In this document: in pieces, positions 5,869 through 11,325 of the stretch
Layout: the number at the start of each line of letters is the position of its first letter
Position numbering within the stretch: the stretch's first letter is position 1
From: JALUUH01 sp964636675
GTDB taxonomy: Bacteria > Pseudomonadota > Gammaproteobacteria > S012-40
Assembly (NCBI GenBank): GCA_964636675.1
Contig: CAZWUO010000122.1
Location: 1 to 11,325, forward strand
Reading direction: 5' to 3'
Length of the DNA stretch: 11,325 nucleotides
Position numbers and translations under genes: made by a program
Notes under the pieces: generated by a model
The model's input: only the letters and a program-made list of their open reading frames with translations
The model's database searches: none
Told to the model about the DNA's origin: nothing

Positions 5869-6857
5869 TCGCTCTTTTCATACGCAGCGATAACATCTTG
5901 TACAATCGGATGGCGCATAACATCCTTCTGGTCAAAAAACGTAAAACTGATATTTTTTATATCTTTTAGTATATGCATTACGTGTTGTAAACCAGACTGG
6001 CAATGTGTGGGTAAATCGGTTTGGGTGACGTCCCCGGTTACAATAATGGTTGAGCCAAACCCTATCCGTGTAAGAAACATTTTCATCTGCTCAACCGTTG
6101 TATTCTGTGCCTCATCCAGAATAACAAAAGCCTCGTTCAAAGTCCGTCCACGCATGAACGCAAGCGGCGCCACTTCGATCACATTACGCTCGATTAACTT
6201 GCAAACTTGATCAAAGCCCATCATTTCATACAGTGCATCGTATAAAGGTCGCAGATATGGGTCAACTTTTTGTGCCATATCGCCGGGTAAAAAGCCGAGT
6301 TTTTCGCCCGCTTCTACCGCGGGTCGCACCAAAATAATACGCCGTATTTCTTCTTTTTCTAACGCTTCTACCGCAGAGGCCACGGCCAAATAGGTTTTAC
6401 CCGTTCCCGCAGGACCAATCCCAAAATTGATATCTTGATCGCGTATTTTTTCAATATATTGCAGCTGGTTTTTGCCGCGGGTTAAAATGACTTTGCGCCG
6501 AATTTTTAATGCTTCCGATTCAGCACCGGCTTTATTTTCAGGTAATAAACTATTCATATTGGATTCTTGCAATGACTGCTGCACATGCTGAGGTGATAAA
6601 AGCATTTGCTGAGATTGTTGATACAAATTATTAAGCGATGCCGATGCCAAACGGATATTTTTTTCATTCCCTTCAACTCTGAACGCATTGCCCCGGTGAC
6701 TTATACTAACATTCAATCTTTTTTCAATTTGCTTTAGGTTTTCATCAAACTGACCACAAAGGTTAGCTAATGCTTCGTTATCGATTGGTTCAAAGACTAA
6801 ATCGTTGGATACTGTTTGCAGTTTTACATTCGCGGGGGAGCGTAGACTTGTTTTCAC
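5865..6857 (-). CDS. ybeZ: PhoH-family ATPase YbeZ
   Basis: A 330-residue PhoH-like protein. An N-terminal nucleic-acid-binding (KH-like) region at about residues 15-85 is followed by a glutamine-rich linker and a P-loop NTPase with Walker A GPAGTGKT (148-155), Walker B FVILDEAQN (244-252) and TGDVTQTDLP (274-283). YbeZ is reported to act with YbeY in RNA processing, consistent with the adjacent gene. The start is GTG 6857-6855, overlapping the miaB stop (GTGA); the next in-frame methionine lies well inside the protein, so GTG is secure. The end overlaps ybeY by four bases. Confidence 0.94.
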   Translation of the reverse strand: MKTSLRSPANVKLQTVSNDLVFEPIDNEALANLCGQFDENLKQIEKRLNVSISHRGNAFRVEGNEKNIRLASASLNNLYQQSQQMLLSPQHVQQSLQESNMNSLLPENKAGAESEALKIRRKVILTRGKNQLQYIEKIRDQDINFGIGPAGTGKTYLAVASAVEALEKEEIRRIILVRPAVEAGEKLGFLPGDMAQKVDPYLRPLYDALYEMMGFDQVCKLIERNVIEVAPLAFMRGRTLNEAFVILDEAQNTTVEQMKMFLTRIGFGSTIIVTGDVTQTDLPTHCQSGLQHVMHILKDIKNISFTFFDQKDVMRHPIVQDVIAAYEKSE

Positions 6858-8233
6858 GAAACATTATACCCAATAGCTGACCGAGGTTTTTCATACTCAT
6901 CATTGAGCGCAAGGTATTCTCCGCGCAAAGAGTTAGGCAATACTTCGGTTATTTTTAAATCAACAAAGTATCCAATTAAATCCGTTTTTCCTGAAAAATT
7001 AACCACTCGATTATTTTCGGTACGTGCGGCTAACTGATGCTCGGGGTTTTTTCTTGATCGCCCTTCCACCAGTACACGCTGAGTTGTATTTAACATTGAT
7101 TGACTAATCTCTGCCGCCATCTGCGCGATACGGGCTTGTAATATAGCAAGGCGTTTTTTCTTAACATCGGGCGGCACATCGTCAGCAAAACTCGCGGCCG
7201 GGGTACCTGGTCGCGAACTATAAACAAAACTAAAAGAATGATCAAAGCCGATGTCTGCAATTAAGTTCATGCTCGCGGTAAAGTCAGCATCCGTTTCACC
7301 AGGAAAGCCAATAATAAAATCAGATGACAAACTAATACCAGGACGTGCTTTTCTTAATTTTCGAATAATAGACTTGTATTCTAATGCCGTATGGCCCCGC
7401 TTCATCGCAGCCAAAACTCGATCCGAGCCACTTTGCACCGGAAGATGTAAATGACTCACCAACTCGGGAATTTCAGCGAAGGCTTGAATAATATTATCCG
7501 ACATTTCTACCGGATGTGAGGTCGTAAACCGTAGGCGGTCTATGCCTTCTATGGATGCCACATAACTCATCAATAAACCAAGATCCGCATGATCGCCATC
7601 GTGGGTCAAACCACGATAGGCATTCACATTCTGCCCCAGCAAGTTTATTTCTCGAACACCTTGCTGTGCCAATAATGCGATCTCATTGAGTATGTCGTCA
7701 AACGGCCGACTGACTTCTTCGCCACGCGTAAAAGGCACCACACAAAATGTGCAATACTTGCTACACCCTTCCATAATCGACACAAAAGCACTAGGCCCAT
7801 CCGCACGAGGATCCGGCAAACGATCGAATTTTTCAATTTCAGGAAACGAAATATCTACCACAGCACGCTTGGATTTCATGTTTTGCGCTAACATTTCCGG
7901 TAACCGGTGTAATGTTTGCGGCCCGAACACCAAATCGACATAGGGCGCTCTTTCACGAATAGCCTTGCCTTCTTGACTCGCAACACAGCCACCGACACCA
8001 ATGACCAAATCTGGCCGTTGCAACTTTAACTCGCGCCACATTCCAAGCTGAGAGAATACTTTCTCTTGCGCTTTTTCGCGAATAGAACAGGTGTTAATGA
8101 GAATTAGATCAGCATTTTGCGGGGAATCAGTTAACTCCATTCCATGAGAGTCATTGAGCACATCCAACATCTTGGCCGAATCATACTCATTCATTTGGCA
8201 TCCGTGGGTTTTTATAAAAACTTTTTTACTCAT
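6854..8233 (-). CDS. miaB: tRNA-2-methylthio-N6-isopentenyladenosine synthase MiaB
   Basis: A radical-SAM methylthiotransferase that converts i6A37 of tRNA to ms2i6A. From ATG 8233 the protein has 459 residues (E. coli 474). The auxiliary iron-sulphur cluster cysteines are Cys12 (HGCQMN), Cys49 (NTCSIR) and Cys83 (GGCVA). The radical-SAM CxxxCxxC is GCSKYCTFC with Cys157, Cys161 and Cys164, the same numbering as in E. coli. The C-terminal TRAM domain lies at about residues 370-440 (VLVEGRSRK, RVVNFSG). An in-frame TTG at 8257 would add eight residues, but GGAG just before ATG 8233 and the promoter candidate upstream favour the shorter start. It is the first gene of the operon and overlaps ybeZ. 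Confidence 0.96.
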   Translation of the reverse strand: MSKKVFIKTHGCQMNEYDSAKMLDVLNDSHGMELTDSPQNADLILINTCSIREKAQEKVFSQLGMWRELKLQRPDLVIGVGGCVASQEGKAIRERAPYVDLVFGPQTLHRLPEMLAQNMKSKRAVVDISFPEIEKFDRLPDPRADGPSAFVSIMEGCSKYCTFCVVPFTRGEEVSRPFDDILNEIALLAQQGVREINLLGQNVNAYRGLTHDGDHADLGLLMSYVASIEGIDRLRFTTSHPVEMSDNIIQAFAEIPELVSHLHLPVQSGSDRVLAAMKRGHTALEYKSIIRKLRKARPGISLSSDFIIGFPGETDADFTASMNLIADIGFDHSFSFVYSSRPGTPAASFADDVPPDVKKKRLAILQARIAQMAAEISQSMLNTTQRVLVEGRSRKNPEHQLAARTENNRVVNFSGKTDLIGYFVDLKITEVLPNSLRGEYLALNDEYEKPRSAIGYNVS

Positions 8234-8249
8234 ATGCTCCGATTGTTTT

Positions 8250-8480
8250 TTAAGCAAAAGCTATTGTAACCGCGTTATTGCTTTTCTGCCAGTATCCAAC
8301 GATGAAATACCCAAAATTACCACTCTTTAACCGATCAATAATTGTCTTCTTAACCTCCCCAGGGCCGGTTAACACACGTTTGCAGGCAAGGCTGCTACTC
8401 CAAAAATGATCTCTGGCGCTTGGTTTTAAACGAATAGTAACCGCACTGAGTAAGAATGGTTTAAGACAGGATCTGTACAT
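8250..8480 (-). CDS. Hypothetical 76-residue protein upstream of miaB (doubtful)
   Basis: An open frame with ATG 8480 and TAA at 8252-8250, ending 16 bases before miaB on the same strand. I recognise no family. The product is basic, with two cysteines (Cys5 and Cys33), no clear signal peptide and no membrane segment beyond a mildly hydrophobic start. A purine-rich stretch (GAGGAAGCGGGTGAAAA) precedes the ATG. Against a real gene: the candidate miaB promoter lies within its last codons, and the promoter candidate for the divergent transglycosylase gene overlaps its start. It may be a real small protein co-transcribed with miaB or just an open stretch in the divergent control region. Confidence 0.33.
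   Translation of the reverse strand: MYRSCLKPFLLSAVTIRLKPSARDHFWSSSLACKRVLTGPGEVKKTIIDRLKSGNFGYFIVGYWQKSNNAVTIAFA
8263..8292 (-). promoter_or_regulatory. Candidate sigma-70 promoter of the miaB operon
   Basis: On the minus strand CTGGCA (8292-8287) and TACAAT (8268-8263) are separated by 18 bases. They match the -35 and -10 consensus at four and five of six positions. A transcript would start near 8256, leaving about 23 bases before the miaB ATG at 8233. Confidence 0.45.
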
Positions 8481-8503
8481 TTTTCACCCGCTTCCTCTAT
8501 AAA
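8474..8503 (+). promoter_or_regulatory. Candidate sigma-70 promoter of the transglycosylase-like gene
   Basis: TGTACA (8474-8479) and TATAAA (8498-8503) are separated by 18 bases, matching four and five of six consensus positions. They lie just upstream of the ribosome binding site (AGGTG, 8515-8519) and ATG 8524. Assigned by eye only. Confidence 0.4.
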
Positions 8504-8523
8504 ACTTTTCTCTCAGGTGCTAA

Positions 8524-9567
8524 ATGACTATTTCCCGGTTTTATTCGAAATTATTAGTTAATATTCAATTGGTTATTATTCTTTGCCTCACATTTTATAA
8601 CACCAATGCGAGCACTGCCCCGACATTCAGCGATTTTGAGGGATGGAAAAAGACGCTGAAAATCGAATTAAGCAATCGCGGACTTCCCAAAGAAATTGTT
8701 AATCTGGCAATCAATAACACCACGGATACATTTACATCACAAAACAGCGAGAAACGTCATGTCTTCACAGAAAACTCAGCGCAGCAATTAATCGCTGAAG
8801 GTTTTATTCACAAAGCAGCGTTTTTTCGACATACAAACCGTGAACTGCTCAAGCAAATAGCGTACAAATACAAAATTTCCGAACATTTCATCTTAACCTT
8901 ATGGGGAATGGAAACGGGCTTTAACAAAGAGTCGCACCCGGATATTAGCGTTATTAAATCGTTAGTCTATCGCATTTATCAAAATCACAAAGATTACCAA
9001 GCCAAACAAGAACTTCTCAATCTATTAAAATCTATAAATCAAGGCAGCACTGAATTAAGCCAACTTCAAGCGAAATCCGATGGGACGATTGGCCAATTAA
9101 ATTTGCGACCTTCAATGTATCAGCAATATGCCGTCGACCAAGACGCAGACGGCGAAATAGATGTATGGAACTCCGTCCCCGACAGTATGGCTTCCGCAGC
9201 AAATGTGTTAAACCACAGCGGATGGACACACGACAAACCCTGGGGTTATGAAATTACAATGCCGCCGAAAATCGACGCTTCGATCATCGGAATCACACAG
9301 CAAATCAGCATCGAAACATTGAAATCATTCGGCATAACACGGATTAATAATCAGCCAATCACCGAATCTGACGTTCTCGCATCCATCATCCAACCCGAAG
9401 GTGCTGCTGGCCCCAGTTATATCGTTTTTAATAATTTTTTTTCCTTATTGCGTTGGCATCGCTCAACGGAGTATGCGCTCGCTTTCGGCCTATTATCAGA
9501 TCAACTCGAACAATCAGTAGCGATGCGTGGCATCACTCCGATTGCTCACGTTTTTGAAACCCACTAA
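8524..9567 (+). CDS. Secreted lytic murein transglycosylase-like protein (MltB/SLT_2 family, divergent)
   Basis: A 347-residue exported protein: hydrophobic signal segment at residues 10-27, probable cleavage around NTNAS at 26-30. The body matches the MltB_2/SLT_2 type of periplasmic lytic transglycosylases: F..F..GWKK.L, SEHFILTLWGMETGFN with the likely catalytic Glu130, then YAVDQDADGEIDVWNSVPDSMASAANVL and GW...KPWGYE. These enzymes cleave the glycan strands of peptidoglycan to 1,6-anhydro ends. Two features are odd. The usual GQ.QFMPS substrate-groove motif reads IGQLNLRPS (189-197), and the FRREL-type helix region between the catalytic Glu and that motif has changed (YRIYQNHKDYQAKQELLNLL). 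No peptidoglycan-binding repeat follows. Enzyme activity is therefore uncertain. The start ATG 8524 has AGGTG upstream; the stop overlaps that of the convergent kinase gene. Confidence 0.85.
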   Translation: MTISRFYSKLLVNIQLVIILCLTFYNTNASTAPTFSDFEGWKKTLKIELSNRGLPKEIVNLAINNTTDTFTSQNSEKRHVFTENSAQQLIAEGFIHKAAFFRHTNRELLKQIAYKYKISEHFILTLWGMETGFNKESHPDISVIKSLVYRIYQNHKDYQAKQELLNLLKSINQGSTELSQLQAKSDGTIGQLNLRPSMYQQYAVDQDADGEIDVWNSVPDSMASAANVLNHSGWTHDKPWGYEITMPPKIDASIIGITQQISIETLKSFGITRINNQPITESDVLASIIQPEGAAGPSYIVFNNFFSLLRWHRSTEYALAFGLLSDQLEQSVAMRGITPIAHVFETH

Positions 9568-10451
9568 GCGATTTCTGCTAACAATTGATCTAACATGCCT
9601 TCCGCTTGGGACAAATAAGCCGCACCAAACAAATTAAGATGGTTGAGTATGTGATATAAGTTATATAAGTTTTTCCTGACTCGATAACCAGAAGATAGGG
9701 GCAATACAGCATTGTATGACGCATAAAAGTCGCTACCAAAACCACCAAACAACTCGGTCATTGCGATATCAGTTTCTCTATCTCCATAATAGACCGCAGG
9801 ATCAAATATGACCGGGATTCCGGTTGCCGTAAACCCATAATTACCGGACCACAAATCCCCATGCAATAACGCAGCTTGTGGAAAATAGTCTTTAAAAAAC
9901 TGGGACATATCCGCCAATAACTTATCACCTTGCGGTTGCAACTGCCGCGCATAGCCATTGCTTTCAGCCAAAGCCAATTGCACTCCTAAACGATGTTGCT
10001 GCCAAAAAGAGGCCCACTCCGACTCCCATGTATTGGTCTGCGGGGTCGCCCCTATGGTGTTATCCTGACACCAACCAAAACGCTCCGCAGTACAAGAGTG
10101 CATCTGTGCTAAATGCTCCGCAAATTCAATTATCGAACCACGTGATGCCCCGGCCAACTCGAGATGCTCTAGGATTAAAAAAGATTTACTCGCATCTTTA
10201 CCATCACCAATCGGTGCTGGCACTGCTATTGTTTGCGTATTGGCTATTTGCGCAAGCCCCTTCGCTTCAGCCACAAACATGGCATGCAATGCCGGTTTAT
10301 TTATTTTCACAAAGTATTTTTTGCCGCAATCGCCGGATAAAATACAACACGAATTAATGCTACCACCACTCACACGAGTGACATTCTGCACCGAAAATGA
10401 AACGCCTGTATAACCAGCAATGACCTGCTCAATGTTTCGCCATTCCACCAT
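9564..10451 (-). CDS. Fructosamine/ketosamine-3-kinase family protein (YniA-like)
   Basis: A 295-residue aminoglycoside-phosphotransferase-fold kinase of the fructosamine-kinase family. These phosphorylate sugar adducts on protein amines so that they detach (deglycation); E. coli YniA is a 286-residue relative. Visible motifs from this start: FVK with the ATP-binding lysine (Lys49), TPQTNTWESEW, the Brenner-type catalytic loop LLHGDLWSGN (catalytic Asp199), and the metal-binding FDPAVYYGDRETDIAM (Asp217). The start is ATG 10451, chosen because AGAGAGG lies eight bases upstream and the length then fits the family; a TTG at 10529 would add 26 residues not typical of it. It is transcribed toward the transglycosylase-like gene and shares overlapping stop codons with it (9564-9567). 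Confidence 0.92.
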   Translation of the reverse strand: MVEWRNIEQVIAGYTGVSFSVQNVTRVSGGSINSCCILSGDCGKKYFVKINKPALHAMFVAEAKGLAQIANTQTIAVPAPIGDGKDASKSFLILEHLELAGASRGSIIEFAEHLAQMHSCTAERFGWCQDNTIGATPQTNTWESEWASFWQQHRLGVQLALAESNGYARQLQPQGDKLLADMSQFFKDYFPQAALLHGDLWSGNYGFTATGIPVIFDPAVYYGDRETDIAMTELFGGFGSDFYASYNAVLPLSSGYRVRKNLYNLYHILNHLNLFGAAYLSQAEGMLDQLLAEIA

Positions 10452-10459
10452 AAAACCAG

Positions 10460-10466
10460 CCTCTCT
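10460..10466 (-). promoter_or_regulatory. Ribosome binding site fixing the kinase start at 10451
   Basis: The minus strand reads AGAGAGG eight bases before ATG 10451. The upstream in-frame TTG at 10529 has no comparable site, so the shorter protein is preferred. Confidence 0.6.
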
Positions 10467-10596
10467 TAATGATGCGACTTTTAATAATGCCTCCGGATCA
10501 TGATAGGATACCAACAACTTTTGCCTCAATCATGGCAAATTATCATGCTTGCAACATCGCGGGGATGCTCTCAATTGATAACAAGGATCAAAGTAA

Positions 10597-11325
10597 ATGA
10601 CTACGTGCTTTAGACCGCAAAAAATCATCCGCACAGGAACCCTAATAGTAAGCTGTCTTTTTGCTTTTTCATGCAGCCTTAATTCGAATGATGACCCCTG
10701 GACTAAAACCTTTAATATAAGCCAAAAAGCCAACATCGGCGCCGCAGATGGCTCCGTCGATGCCAATAAAAACGTCATCACTCTATGGCAGCAAACGTCC
10801 ACCGAAGAACGCGCAGATCCGGCTAATGCAAATCTTACGGAGAGTGATCCGTTCACCACCTTTTACCGCTTCAGCCAAAATACTTTGCAATACAGTTACT
10901 ACAATACTACTTCCAAGTTATGGAGCGCACCGGCTACACTGCAAGATGGAATTTGGGTTGAAACTCATACCTTAAGCAAAATTAACGGCACTGAGACAAT
11001 ATCAAGTGTCGAAAACAGCGGAACCCTGCCCGCAACAAACCCGCAAGTACGTATGGACAGTAATGGAAATGCCATCGCAGTGTGGCAACGGGTAGACTCA
11101 GCAACCGAAAACCCGGCCACCACTTGCAATAATGAGAGCAGTCAAATCCAATGCGGCCCTGTTATTAGCAGCATTTGGACATCTCGCTTCACTGCATCGT
11201 CCGTTAGTTGGTCCACACCTGCAATCCTCGACACCAGTGGCAACACGGCAAAAGACGTCGCATTAGAGCTCGACAGCGCTAACAATGCACTCGCTGTGTG
11301 GCGGCAATGGGATACCACCTCATCC
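10597..11325 (+). CDS. Surface lipoprotein with propeller-like repeats, N-terminal part
   Basis: 243 codons are present and the frame is open to the right edge. The start ATG 10597 follows AAGGA (10583-10587) at nine bases. The N-terminus is a lipoprotein-type signal: basic residues at 6-12, a hydrophobic run, then FAFSC with the probable lipidated Cys26. The -3 residue is Ala rather than the usual Leu, so the lipobox is not perfect. The mature part is rich in Asn, Thr, Ser and Trp and carries a recurring unit of the form D..GNA.AVWQ: VDANKNVITLWQQ, MDSNGNAIAVWQR and LDSANNALAVWRQ, spaced about 80-90 residues apart, with SLW/SW(S/T)AP.. and WSTP strands between them. Such units are typical of large beta-propeller-like surface or secreted proteins of unknown function. 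Divergent from the kinase gene. Confidence 0.75.
   Translation, partial: MTTCFRPQKIIRTGTLIVSCLFAFSCSLNSNDDPWTKTFNISQKANIGAADGSVDANKNVITLWQQTSTEERADPANANLTESDPFTTFYRFSQNTLQYSYYNTTSKLWSAPATLQDGIWVETHTLSKINGTETISSVENSGTLPATNPQVRMDSNGNAIAVWQRVDSATENPATTCNNESSQIQCGPVISSIWTSRFTASSVSWSTPAILDTSGNTAKDVALELDSANNALAVWRQWDTTSS

Noticed and set aside
10530..10859. 109-codon minus-strand frame opposite the lipoprotein gene
   Set aside because: It is antisense to the well-supported lipoprotein gene and shows no family features.

Overview
The window looks like chromosomal DNA of a gammaproteobacterium of moderate GC content. The main evidence is the uninterrupted minus-strand operon miaB-ybeZ(phoH)-ybeY-ybeX(corC)-lnt, a gene order typical of that class. 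The genus cannot be named from what is visible.

Layout from left to right. Positions 1-2214 are an AT-rich accessory block read on the minus strand. It reads as an integron gene cassette (150-2214) carrying a two-gene, Septu-like (PtuA/PtuB) anti-phage module: an ABC-type ATPase and an HNH nuclease. The cassette ends in a long attC-like hairpin (144-261). A following cassette begins with a small lipoprotein gene that runs off the left edge. The ATPase reading frame is broken by one in-frame TGA, and its conserved C-terminal tail continues in the same frame, so the module is either a recent casualty or is expressed in an unusual way. Positions 2215-2759 contain no convincing gene but hold several related GC-rich repeats and an 11-bp inverted repeat. 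A small zinc-finger-like protein (plus strand) follows and ends in a terminator that overlaps the 3' end of lnt.

Positions 2947-8233 are the housekeeping operon. MiaB modifies tRNA, PhoH/YbeZ is an ATPase, YbeY is an rRNA-processing endoribonuclease, CorC/YbeX is a CBS-domain protein, and Lnt performs the last step of lipoprotein acylation. Neighbouring genes overlap by 4 or 11 bases throughout, so they are almost certainly co-transcribed and translationally coupled. A promoter candidate lies just upstream of miaB.

Positions 8524-11325 hold a plus-strand secreted lytic-transglycosylase-like protein with an eroded active-site region, a convergent fructosamine-kinase family gene whose stop codon overlaps it, and the first 243 codons of a plus-strand surface lipoprotein with propeller-like repeats that continues past the right edge.

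The most interesting part is the left block: a defence-like ATPase/nuclease pair packaged as an integron cassette with both ends definable at base level, beside a core operon, with no integrase in view and an intriguing premature stop.
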